Positions 26,522 through 33,565 of a DNA stretch of 33,565 bases are shown here, one piece after another (positions within the stretch are counted from its first letter, which is position 1; each line of letters opens with the position of its first letter). Below the pieces are notes generated by a model. That model was not told where the DNA came from. It searched no databases and saw nothing but the letters and a program-made list of their open reading frames with translations. Source of the DNA: Lachnospiraceae bacterium (GTDB taxonomy: Bacteria; Bacillota; Clostridia; Oscillospirales; CAG-272); assembly GCA_024404495.1 (NCBI GenBank), contig JAKSPT010000026.1, positions 1 through 33,565 of the forward strand. Direction: 5' to 3'. A program made the position numbers and the translations under genes.

Positions 26522-26971
26522 TTATTTCGTGCCGGAAACGCCGGTGGAGCCGAAGCCGCCCTCGCCGCGCTCGGTCTCGTCGAGTTCTTCGGCCGGAACG
26601 AAGGAGGCAAGCTCGATCGGAACGAACATGATCTGCGCGATCCGGTCGCCGTGATGAACGGTGATCGGCTCCTCGCCGTGGTTGATGAGGCAGACGCGGA
26701 TCTCGCCGCGGTAATCGCTGTCGACGACGCCGACCGAATTGGCGAGCGTCACGCCCTTCTTCACGCCGAGCCCGCTCCGTCCGAAGATCAGAGCGACGGT
26801 ATCGGTGCGTTCGGGTGAGATCGCGATCCCGGTCGGGATCGGCGCGCGCTCCCCGGGCGTCAGGGTCACGTCGTTTTCAAGGCAGGCGAACAGGTCAGCC
26901 GCCGCAGCGCCGGGCGTCATATACAGCGGAAGGATCGCGGTTTCCTTCAGTTTTTTGATTTTTACGTTCAT
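26522..26971 (-). CDS. dut: dUTP diphosphatase
   Basis: Hydrolyses dUTP to dUMP and pyrophosphate, keeping uracil out of DNA and supplying dTMP synthesis. The 149-residue protein has the trimeric Dut motifs: AAADLFACLE (1), GRSGLGVKKGV (2), NSVGVVDSDYRGEI (3, with the catalytic Asp), GDRIAQIMFVP (4) and the C-terminal ERGEGGFGSTG (5), which folds over the neighbouring active site. It is complete. It lies 18 bp after the U32 gene and before DUF4321-maf. Confidence 0.96.
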   Translation of the reverse strand: MNVKIKKLKETAILPLYMTPGAAAADLFACLENDVTLTPGERAPIPTGIAISPERTDTVALIFGRSGLGVKKGVTLANSVGVVDSDYRGEIRVCLINHGEEPITVHHGDRIAQIMFVPIELASFVPAEELDETERGEGGFGSTGVSGTK

Positions 26972-26989
26972 ATCGGAATCCTCTTACGG

Positions 26990-28714
26990 TTATTTCATAC
27001 GGCGGATCGGATCCTTCGGGATCACGCCGTGCTGATAGGCGTAGACGGCGCGGAGCACCGCCGCGCGGTCCTCGGTCGTAAAGAAGAAGTGGCGCTCGGT
27101 GATCCCGACCTCGTCCAGCTTTTTGAGCTGATCCGCCATATAGGTCGGCACGGAATTGACGAGAAGATCGCGCTTCCTTTCCTTGATCACCGGGAATGCC
27201 GCTCCGGTACGGTCGCGCAGCAGAGGCGCGTCGACCGGCTTTTCAAGCAGCATCAGCGGGATGCGCCCGTAGGCGATCACGCCCTTCGTGACACCCTCCG
27301 GCAGAAGCATGTCGCGGATCTGCGGCAGGATCAGCTCGGGAGACAGCAATATGCCGCGCAGGTCTCCGGCGGAAACGAGCTCCGCCGCCGTGCGGGAATT
27401 GAAGCAGTTCAGACGGGTATCGCCGTAGGGGCTCAGCCCGCTCTCCCTTGCGAGGGAAAGCTGACCCATATTCGTGACGAGCAGGTACTGCGCGCCCTTA
27501 TCCTTTGCCTCGGCAAGACGGCGGCGCACCCACGGCAGGTCCGCTTCCCGGATCACGGGGGGCAGAAAGACGCCGTTTGCCTTCGGGTCGAATTTATCGA
27601 CCGGAAGATAGATACGGCTGAAAACATTCGTTTCGGGGATCTGCGAGGGAGAACGGAAGCGCGCCGTAAAGGTCGGTTTGCCGCTCTGCTTTTTTCCTGT
27701 GAACGTGATCTTTGCCGGCGTTTCGGGCGCTTTGCGTTCGGTGAGTTCGATTTTCGGCAGACGGTCGGCGGGCTTGTCCGGGATCTGCAGATGGCTTGCG
27801 CGGGAGTCGCCGATGTCCTTTTCACTCCGGACGCCGAGCATTTCCTTCCCGATTTTTCCGGTATAATAGCCGTCGGTGAAGCCGCCGCGCGAGAAGAGCC
27901 GCGCAAGCTCGTCGATATCGGCTTTTTCCGCCGCGCGTCCCTCGTCGATCAGACGGCGGTAAACGCGGGTGACGCCGTAAACGTAGGAGGGGTGCTTCAT
28001 TCTCCCCTCGATCTTCAGCGATTCGACGCCAGAGGCAAGGATCTCCGGGATATGGGGAGCGAGGCACATATCCTTCAGGCTGAGCGGATAGGTGCCGTTA
28101 TAGGAGAGACGGCAGGGCTGCGCGCATTCGCCGCGGTTGCCGCTTCTGCCGCCCATGACGGCGCTGAGCATACATTGACCGGAACAGCTCACGCAGATCG
28201 CGCCGTGAATGAACATTTCAATGCCGATCGGGGAGGCTTTCACCAGAGCGGCGATCTCCTCCGCCGACATTTCCCTGCCGCAGACCATCCGGTCAAAGCC
28301 GAGCGAGGCGAAAAGCTTCGCGGCGTCGGCGCTCTGCCCGGTCATCTGGGTACTTGCGTGAAGACGGAATTCCGGGATATGCTCGTGCAGAAGCGAGGCA
28401 AGACCGAGGTCCGCCGTGATCAGCGCGTCGACCCCGGCGCCGTAGAGAAAAGACGCGTAGGAAAGCGCTCCGGCAAGCTCGCGGTCGAAAAGCTGGGTGT
28501 TCATCGTAACGTAGAGGCGCACCCCGGCGTCGTGGCATTTTTTCACCGCTTCGACCATCGCGTCACGGTCAAAGTTCTTCGCGTTCATCCGCGCGTTGAA
28601 CTGCGTTCCGCCGAGATATACCGCGTCCGCTCCGCCGGCAAGCGCGGCGTCGAGCGACTCCGGAGAGCCCGCGGGGGAAAGCAGCTCCGGCTTTTTTCTT
28701 TTTTCTTCTGACAA
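26990..28714 (-). CDS. U32 family peptidase / RlhA-type rRNA hydroxylation protein
   Basis: A 574-residue U32 family protein. Members were named collagenase-like peptidases, but several, such as RlhA (YdcP), are needed for 23S rRNA cytidine hydroxylation and TrhP for tRNA hydroxylation. It starts with the conserved PELLSPAGSPESLDAAL and ADAVYLGG, has the U32 cysteine signature EMFIHGAICVSCSGQCMLS followed by NRGECAQPCR, and a long C-terminal part (about 300-574) typical of the larger U32 proteins. The four-cysteine set suggests a metal or Fe-S site. The start is a TTG at 28714 with GGAAAGG upstream. No ATG near the conserved N-terminus is available. It begins the long minus-strand series. Confidence 0.88.
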   Translation of the reverse strand: MSEEKRKKPELLSPAGSPESLDAALAGGADAVYLGGTQFNARMNAKNFDRDAMVEAVKKCHDAGVRLYVTMNTQLFDRELAGALSYASFLYGAGVDALITADLGLASLLHEHIPEFRLHASTQMTGQSADAAKLFASLGFDRMVCGREMSAEEIAALVKASPIGIEMFIHGAICVSCSGQCMLSAVMGGRSGNRGECAQPCRLSYNGTYPLSLKDMCLAPHIPEILASGVESLKIEGRMKHPSYVYGVTRVYRRLIDEGRAAEKADIDELARLFSRGGFTDGYYTGKIGKEMLGVRSEKDIGDSRASHLQIPDKPADRLPKIELTERKAPETPAKITFTGKKQSGKPTFTARFRSPSQIPETNVFSRIYLPVDKFDPKANGVFLPPVIREADLPWVRRRLAEAKDKGAQYLLVTNMGQLSLARESGLSPYGDTRLNCFNSRTAAELVSAGDLRGILLSPELILPQIRDMLLPEGVTKGVIAYGRIPLMLLEKPVDAPLLRDRTGAAFPVIKERKRDLLVNSVPTYMADQLKKLDEVGITERHFFFTTEDRAAVLRAVYAYQHGVIPKDPIRRMK

Positions 28715-28770
28715 GGGATTCGACCTTTCCGAAAAAGAGGCATTTTTTCCGGATCATTTTCACAAAACTC

Positions 28771-28799
28771 TTGCAAAACCCGGACTTTTCCATTATAAT
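28771..28799 (+). promoter_or_regulatory. GH2 gene promoter
   Basis: TTGCAA (28771-28776), a 17-bp spacer and a perfect TATAAT (28794-28799). The start site is near 28806 and the leader is about 80 nt. The area to 28815 contains overlapping TATAAT/TATACT-like boxes on the minus strand, probably the U32 operon promoter, but with no clear minus-strand -35. No operator such as a cre site was identified. Confidence 0.75.
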
Positions 28800-28887
28800 A
28801 TCATTATAGTATATTTTCCGCGAAAAGAAAAGACCTTTCGGCAAATTTTTTCGGGAAAATCCAAAAAATAATCAGGAGATGATCGTT

Positions 28888-30609
28888 ATGTCTATTCCGC
28901 GTCCCGAATATCCCCGTCCGCTGCTGCGCAGAGGGGAGAAAAGCTGGCTGAATCTGAACGGAACCTGGGAATTTGAGATCGACGGCGGCAAGTCCGGCAT
29001 CGAGAGAAGGCTGTTTGAAGCGCCCTCCCTCTCCGGCAAGATCACCGTTCCCTTCTGCCCCGAGTCCCCGCTCTCCGGCGTAGAACATTTTGATTTTATG
29101 CCGCAGGTGTGGTACCGCCGTACCTTCACGCTGCCCGAAAAGAAGAACGGCAGGATCCTCCTCCATTTCGGCGCGGTGGACTATCAGACCGAAACGTGGG
29201 TCAACGGCGTTCACGCCGGACATCACTGCGGCGGCTACACTCCTTTTACCTTTGATATCACGGCACTCGTGAAGGAGGGCGAAAACGTCCTCTCCGTCAC
29301 CGCCATCGACGACACGAAGAGCCCTCTGCAGCCCACCGGCAAGCAGTCCCAGCAGTACGACCGCTACTCCTGCCTCTACACCCGCACGACCGGTATCTGG
29401 CAGACCGTGTGGCTCGAATTCGTGCCCGAGACCTATATTGATTTCGTGAAGGTCACGCCCGATCCCGACAACCGCACCCTCTACGGTGAGATCCGCATCA
29501 AAGGCAACGCCGTCGGCAAAACGCTGACCGCCGTCGCCTCCTTTGAAGGAAAGGAAGCCGTCCGCACGACCGTCCGTACCGGCGGCAATCACGCCCTCTT
29601 TACCCTTGTTTTCCCGGAAGACGCCGAAATGAAGATCTGGGACCTCGAGACCCCGAATCTCTATCAGCTCACCCTTACCCTCGGCGAAGATACCGTCGAG
29701 ACCCATTTCGGTATGCGTAAGGTCGCGCTCAACGGCAGAGCCTTTGAGCTGAACGGCAGACCGGTCTTCATGCGCCTCGTGCTCGATCAGGGCTTCTATC
29801 CCGACGGCATCTATACCGCGAAGACCGAGGACGAGATCAGAAACGACATCGTTCTTTCCAAGAAGGCGGGCTTCAACGGCGCGCGTCTGCACATGAAGAT
29901 CTTCGAGCCCGCCGCGATCTATTGGGCGGATAAGCTCGGCTACCTCCTCTGGGGCGAATTCCCGAACTGGGGCATGAGCGACAGCGATCCCGCCGCCTTC
30001 CAGTCGATCCAGACCGAATTCCTCGCCGAAATGGAACGCGACTACAACTCTCCCGCCATCATCGGCTGGTGCCCCTACAACGAGACCGGCGCGGGCAGAA
30101 ACGCCGACACCTTCCGCGCGATGTATCACGATATCCGCGCGTTTGACGCCGTCCGTCCGATCATCGACACCTCGGGCTACGTCCACACCCTCACCGATAT
30201 CTACGACGTCCACGATTACGATCAGAACGTCGATTCCTTCCGCCGCCGCTATCACGAGGAGTTCGCCGCAGGCAAGCCCTTCGTCAACCATCCGAGATTT
30301 GAACATTACGACGACGGTATGCCCTATTTCGTCTCCGAGTTCGGCGGCATCCATTGGGTCATCGACAACGACAGAAGCGGCAGCTGGGGCTACGGCAAGT
30401 CGCCGGAGGATATGGAGGAGTTCTATACCCGTTTTGAGGGTCTGGTCTCCGCCCTGCTCGAATCCCCCTACGTCTGCGGCTTCTGCTACACGCAGCTCAC
30501 CGACGTCTTCCAGGAAAAGAACGGCATCTACGCCTTCGACCGCAGAGAAAAGTTCGACAGTGAACGGCTCTCGGCGATCATGAAGAAAAAAGCGGCGATC
30601 GAAAAGTAA
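28888..30609 (+). CDS. Glycoside hydrolase family 2 protein
   Basis: A 573-residue GH2 enzyme of the beta-galactosidase/beta-glucuronidase clan, a retaining exo-glycosidase. It opens with [22 protein letters not shown] and a beta-sandwich sugar-binding domain ([24 protein letters not shown] segment), then an immunoglobulin-like domain and a TIM barrel. The barrel has the acid/base NE pair in GWCPYNETG (E399) and the probable nucleophile in VSEFGG (E484). It has no signal peptide, so it acts on imported sugars. The exact sugar cannot be told from sequence. I use the ATG at 28888, 9 bp after AGGAG, and not the ATG at 28879, which is too close to it. It is monocistronic, with no transporter or regulator beside it. 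Confidence 0.9.
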   Translation: MSIPRPEYPRPLLRRGEKSWLNLNGTWEFEIDGGKSGIERRLFEAPSLSGKITVPFCPESPLSGVEHFDFMPQVWYRRTFTLPEKKNGRILLHFGAVDYQTETWVNGVHAGHHCGGYTPFTFDITALVKEGENVLSVTAIDDTKSPLQPTGKQSQQYDRYSCLYTRTTGIWQTVWLEFVPETYIDFVKVTPDPDNRTLYGEIRIKGNAVGKTLTAVASFEGKEAVRTTVRTGGNHALFTLVFPEDAEMKIWDLETPNLYQLTLTLGEDTVETHFGMRKVALNGRAFELNGRPVFMRLVLDQGFYPDGIYTAKTEDEIRNDIVLSKKAGFNGARLHMKIFEPAAIYWADKLGYLLWGEFPNWGMSDSDPAAFQSIQTEFLAEMERDYNSPAIIGWCPYNETGAGRNADTFRAMYHDIRAFDAVRPIIDTSGYVHTLTDIYDVHDYDQNVDSFRRRYHEEFAAGKPFVNHPRFEHYDDGMPYFVSEFGGIHWVIDNDRSGSWGYGKSPEDMEEFYTRFEGLVSALLESPYVCGFCYTQLTDVFQEKNGIYAFDRREKFDSERLSAIMKKKAAIEK

Positions 30610-30654
30610 AAAGGCAAGCGGGCTTCCGACAGTATCCCGAATCATCGTACAAAG

Positions 30655-30702
30655 CAAAAAACCGGCGGGCAGTTCATTGTGAGCTGCCCGCCGGGAATTT
30701 TT
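30655..30702. terminator. Bidirectional terminator after the GH2 and GNAT genes
   Basis: CCGGCGGGCAG (30662-30672) pairs with CTGCCCGCCGG (30684-30694) around an 11-nt loop. An A-run lies before it and a T-run (AATTTTT) after it, so it serves both convergent genes. Confidence 0.9.
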
Positions 30703-30720
30703 ATGAATGAGGGAATAGGG

Positions 30721-31287
30721 TTATCCTTGTTTTTTGCTTTCCCAATCCGATTTCAGAATACCGTACATACAGGCGTCAACGATTCCTTTGTTGCTGAAAT
30801 CCGCCTGACGCAGCGTTCCTTCATACGTAAGACCGCATTTTTTCATCACGCCGCCCGAGTGGGGATTGTCCGGATCGTGCTGAGACTCGATCCGGTTCGC
30901 GCCGACTTCTTCAAACAAATACGGAATGATCGCCGAAAACGCCTCGGTCGTGATCCCTCTATGCCACCATCTGCTTCCGATACAATAGCCGATATGCAAG
31001 ATATCCAGAAATTCGTTTCTGTCAACGACGCCGATGGAGCCGATCGGTTCCCCGATCTCCTTCAATACGATCGCCCACTGATAGAAGTCCGGCTTTTCGC
31101 TTTCCTTCACCCAGTTTCCGATGACCGTTTCCGTGACCGTGATATCGGAATGGGTTTGCCACCTTAAAAACTCGGTAACCTTGTTGTCCGAAGTCCAGTT
31201 CCGGTATGCTGCTGCGGCATCTCCGGGGCGGAACGGTCTTAAGATCAGCCGCTCGGTTTCGATTCGTTTCGTTCCTTTGTGTTCCAT
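30721..31287 (-). CDS. GNAT N-acetyltransferase (RimJ/RimL type)
   Basis: A 188-residue acetyltransferase of the GCN5-related RimJ/RimL group, which acetylate N-termini of ribosomal proteins, amino acids or drugs. It has the family opening RIETERLILRPFRPGDA, the core strand WAIVLKEIGEPIGSIGVV, the acetyl-CoA loop region (YCIGSRWWHRGITTEAFSA) and the RIESQHDPDNPHSGGVMKKCGL segment typical of this group. The substrate is unknown. It starts 3 bp after the alkaline phosphatase stop and its ribosome site lies in that gene's end, so the two are in one transcript although functionally unrelated. Confidence 0.88.
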   Translation of the reverse strand: MEHKGTKRIETERLILRPFRPGDAAAAYRNWTSDNKVTEFLRWQTHSDITVTETVIGNWVKESEKPDFYQWAIVLKEIGEPIGSIGVVDRNEFLDILHIGYCIGSRWWHRGITTEAFSAIIPYLFEEVGANRIESQHDPDNPHSGGVMKKCGLTYEGTLRQADFSNKGIVDACMYGILKSDWESKKQG

Positions 31288-31290
31288 TCT

Positions 31291-33565
31291 TTATCCCACC
31301 CGGAAGATGAATTCGGTCGCGCTTCCGGTCAGTTCCTTCGTGCTGACCGTCGCGCCGGGGGCGTATTCCTTTCCGTTCAGCGTGAAGGAGGCGATCGCTT
31401 TTCCATTCCCGGGATAACGGGCGGGAAGCGTTTCGGTCGGGAGAATGAAGGAAGAATCTCCGACCGGGACGGTCAGCGAAGCGAGATATTCCTTTCCTTC
31501 CGCGTCGCGGAAATTCACGGCGTAGGCGAGTCCGCTTTCGACCAGTACCGACTGCGGCAGGAAAAGCGTTCCGCTCGTCGCGGTCTTCATATCGGTGCCG
31601 GAGGTCACGTCGAGCACGTAGAGGACGCGGGGCTGGCAGTTTCCGATTTTCGTGATGGGTTTTCCGTTATAAGTGATCGTATTGCGCGAGGTACTGACCG
31701 GACCGAGGGTGAAATCCATCGGGAAATACCACGAATACCGCGTCTTTTTATTCGCGATATCGATTTCGACCGTGCCCTCTCCGAAGGGACCGGAAAACGT
31801 TCCCGAGGCGCCGGACATTCCGTTATAAAAGCTGCCGACCGGCACGAAAAGGACCGAGGTCGCGGCGTCAAGGTTCCCGAGCCCCGCCGCAGCGGCGATC
31901 GCGGGGGCGATCACGGTATTTTCAACGATATACTCCCCGTTCAGCGCGGAGGAGCGGTACTGCGGGATACCGTAAGCATCGGTCAGCGGGATATCGTATT
32001 TCCCCACGTTTTCGTTCGGAACGTAGTACAGCGACGTCCCCCTGCGGACCGTTTCCTCGCTTCCGCCCTTTTTCAGTCCGGACGCGGTATAGAAAATATC
32101 TTCAATTTCCGCCGGGCAGTAGAGCGAGATCGGCACGCACATATCGGTGTGGCTGTCGTGTCTGCCCACCGTCTTTTTCACGGTATAGCCGGCTTTTTTC
32201 AGTTTGGTATTCCATTCGCCGGAGGAGCCGAGACCGTACTCTTGGGCGATGGTCTGATCCTTACCGGTCGAGCCGGGCTTTGCCTTGATTTTTCCGGTGA
32301 TGATCGCGTCGACGATCGGATCCAGAAGATCTTCAAAGCCGTAAATGCCGCCCGAATCGTGGTCCGGGCAGGCGATAACGAGCGTGTCGTCTCCGTGATC
32401 CTTTGCCCACTGCACGCAGAACGCGAAGGTTTCGTCAAAGGCAAGATATTCGCCGGTCGCCTCGCGGAGACACCCGCCCTCGGCGGAATTGTCGAGGCAT
32501 CCGCCCTCGACCATCAGGAAGAAACCGTTTTCGTTTGCTCCGTTTTCAAGGACCTTCAGCGCCGTCTGCGCCATCAGAAGGAGAGAGGGCTGGTTTGCGA
32601 TGGCGGGGTTTTTGTCTTCCCCGTAGATATCGTAGCTGATGAGGTCGGCGGCGGTATCGTAGGATGCGACCCTGTCGGAATCATCGTTGCTGATGCCGAG
32701 CATCGGTCCCCAGAGCTTCGTGACCTTTCTTGACCCGTCCATAATGGCTTCGAGGCGCGACTTCGCCCCGATCTCACCGATCGCGGTCAGCCCCGCGGCG
32801 GAGGTCCTGCCGTCGAGCAGCTCGTACCCCATCCGAAAAATGAGGTCAGCCCCGTGAGCGGACTTTGCCGAATCGGTCGTCTGATAAAGGTCGCCGTAAT
32901 AGGTTCCCTCAAACAGCGCTACGTCGGCGTCGGCAAGGACCGCCTGCAGCGCGTTATCGTGATATTCGTAGCGGAAAATCGAATGAGCGGTCAGGAAAGC
33001 GAGCGGCGTCGCGTCGGCGTAGCTCTTGTTGGAAACGATCCCGACCGATTTTCCGTTCATTTTCGCAAGCTCGGTCAGCGAGGCGCGGGGGTCCTGATTG
33101 CTGTCCACGCCGGAATAGCAATACGTCGTCTTATATCCGCCGGAAAGTGCGGTTCCCGCCGCGGAGGAGTCGGTGATATAGGCGGCGTGATTGTTTTTCC
33201 CGTCGCTGTAAACGACCGTACCGTGCGTGGTCGGGAGCATCGTGTTCGCGGAGCCGACGAGATAATCGAGCAGATAGGTCCCGGTGTGGGTCTCGCCTTT
33301 GATGCCGTTCACGGAAACGGACGTCTTCGCCCCGGCGATCCGGTCAAGACCGCGTCTGACGAGCTCCTCCTTTACCTGATCGGCGAGGGTGAGGTTGTCG
33401 TAGCCGCCGCCGTCCGCGATCAGGAAGATGACGTTTTTGACCGAGGGTGCCGGCGGATCGGGCTCAACGATCGGCTCGGTTTCGGGTTCCGTCTCGGGCT
33501 CGGTTTCGGGTTCGGTCTCGGGTTCCGTTTCCGGCTCTGTCTCGGGCTCGGTTTCGGGTTTCGTC
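31291..33565 (-). CDS. Alkaline phosphatase family protein, N-terminus beyond the window
   Basis: At least 757 residues of a phosphomonoesterase; the gene runs off the right edge. After a TEPE-repeat linker the catalytic domain starts KNVIFLIADGGGYDN (first metal-binding Asp), with the nucleophile serine in TDSSAAGTALS. The second metal cluster shows MVEGGCLDNSAEGG, ACPDHDSGG and a final SHTDMCVP. In the usual D-x3-H zinc ligand pair (D327/H331 in E. coli PhoA), the His position is Glu here. The C-terminal part (about the last 180 residues) is beta-rich and may be a separate binding domain. The protein is probably exported, but the signal peptide is outside the window. A start at 33312 (GTG) would cut off the first metal ligand, so I reject it. 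Confidence 0.87.
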   Translation of the reverse strand, partial: TKPETEPETEPETEPETEPETEPETEPETEPIVEPDPPAPSVKNVIFLIADGGGYDNLTLADQVKEELVRRGLDRIAGAKTSVSVNGIKGETHTGTYLLDYLVGSANTMLPTTHGTVVYSDGKNNHAAYITDSSAAGTALSGGYKTTYCYSGVDSNQDPRASLTELAKMNGKSVGIVSNKSYADATPLAFLTAHSIFRYEYHDNALQAVLADADVALFEGTYYGDLYQTTDSAKSAHGADLIFRMGYELLDGRTSAAGLTAIGEIGAKSRLEAIMDGSRKVTKLWGPMLGISNDDSDRVASYDTAADLISYDIYGEDKNPAIANQPSLLLMAQTALKVLENGANENGFFLMVEGGCLDNSAEGGCLREATGEYLAFDETFAFCVQWAKDHGDDTLVIACPDHDSGGIYGFEDLLDPIVDAIITGKIKAKPGSTGKDQTIAQEYGLGSSGEWNTKLKKAGYTVKKTVGRHDSHTDMCVPISLYCPAEIEDIFYTASGLKKGGSEETVRRGTSLYYVPNENVGKYDIPLTDAYGIPQYRSSALNGEYIVENTVIAPAIAAAAGLGNLDAATSVLFVPVGSFYNGMSGASGTFSGPFGEGTVEIDIANKKTRYSWYFPMDFTLGPVSTSRNTITYNGKPITKIGNCQPRVLYVLDVTSGTDMKTATSGTLFLPQSVLVESGLAYAVNFRDAEGKEYLASLTVPVGDSSFILPTETLPARYPGNGKAIASFTLNGKEYAPGATVSTKELTGSATEFIFRVG
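33472..33565 (-). repeat. TEPE tetrapeptide repeat region in the alkaline phosphatase
   Basis: About eight 12-bp units (T-E-P-E, the first seen as T-K-P-E) lie in frame before the catalytic domain and continue past the right edge. Such acidic Thr/Glu/Pro linkers usually space an exported catalytic domain away from the membrane or wall. The repeat is coding and not a spacer array. Repeat number may vary between strains. Confidence 0.9.

Noticed and set aside
28804..30657. Long open frame (617 codons) antisense to the GH2 gene
   Set aside because: The opposite strand encodes a complete GH2 enzyme with catalytic residues, ribosome site and promoter. The antisense frame is a result of GC-rich codon bias and shows no family motif.
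33310..33312. Possible start codon of the alkaline phosphatase
   Set aside because: It is a GTG inside the catalytic domain. Starting there would lose the NVIFLIADGGG metal motif. The frame is open to the right edge.

Overview
This window of about 33.6 kb looks like ordinary chromosome from a GC-rich member of the Clostridia (Bacillota), probably an anaerobic gut-type lineage. The evidence is the gene set: RNase Y, a ThiI without a rhodanese domain, a type II pantothenate kinase, a DUF4321-Maf pair, LepA, a Na/Pi-PhoU transporter, a U32 peptidase family protein and a two-gene SUF-like minimal iron-sulfur system. Genes are densely packed in short operons on both strands. Purine-rich ribosome binding sites and sigma-A-type promoters, many with an extended -10, are easy to see. 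I found no rRNA, tRNA, CRISPR array, phage, transposase or plasmid gene. I cannot name a genus.

Layout from left to right. At 1-323 there is an AT-rich regulatory region, then secG (+). The minus-strand operon ligA-obgE-coaW converges on secG at a shared hairpin terminator. Divergent from ligA is a secreted, membrane-anchored, beta-helix-like protein (+), followed by mutY and the M18 aminopeptidase gene apeB (+). A membrane-embedded XRE regulator (+) carries an in-frame 39-bp duplication. It meets a uroporphyrinogen-decarboxylase-family gene (-) at another bidirectional terminator. That gene lies downstream of the SmsC/SmsB-like pair (-).

From 12.4 to 15.3 kb there is a minus-strand operon: P-II-like protein, CPA2 cation/proton antiporter, PHP phosphoesterase and YcxB-like membrane protein. 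Its promoter has a perfect 16-bp palindrome between the -35 and -10. Just upstream, from 15.4 to 16.9 kb, are four overlapping genes of unknown function. Divergent from these are a YfcE-type phosphoesterase, a small membrane protein and thiI (+), followed by rny under its own strong promoter.

From 21.1 to 28.7 kb runs a long minus-strand housekeeping series: U32 protein, dut, DUF4321, maf, lepA, Na/Pi transporter and a VanY-type carboxypeptidase. A cytosolic GH2 glycosidase (+) is followed by a convergent pair (-): a GNAT acetyltransferase and a large secreted-type alkaline phosphatase with a TEPE-repeat linker. The phosphatase gene runs off the right edge.

Most of the window is well-understood housekeeping. 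The parts worth a second look are the four-gene unknown cluster, the P-II-like/antiporter operon with its palindrome, the SMS pair next to a UROD-family gene, the substituted metal ligand in the alkaline phosphatase, and the recurring TTGC / extended -10 promoter style.
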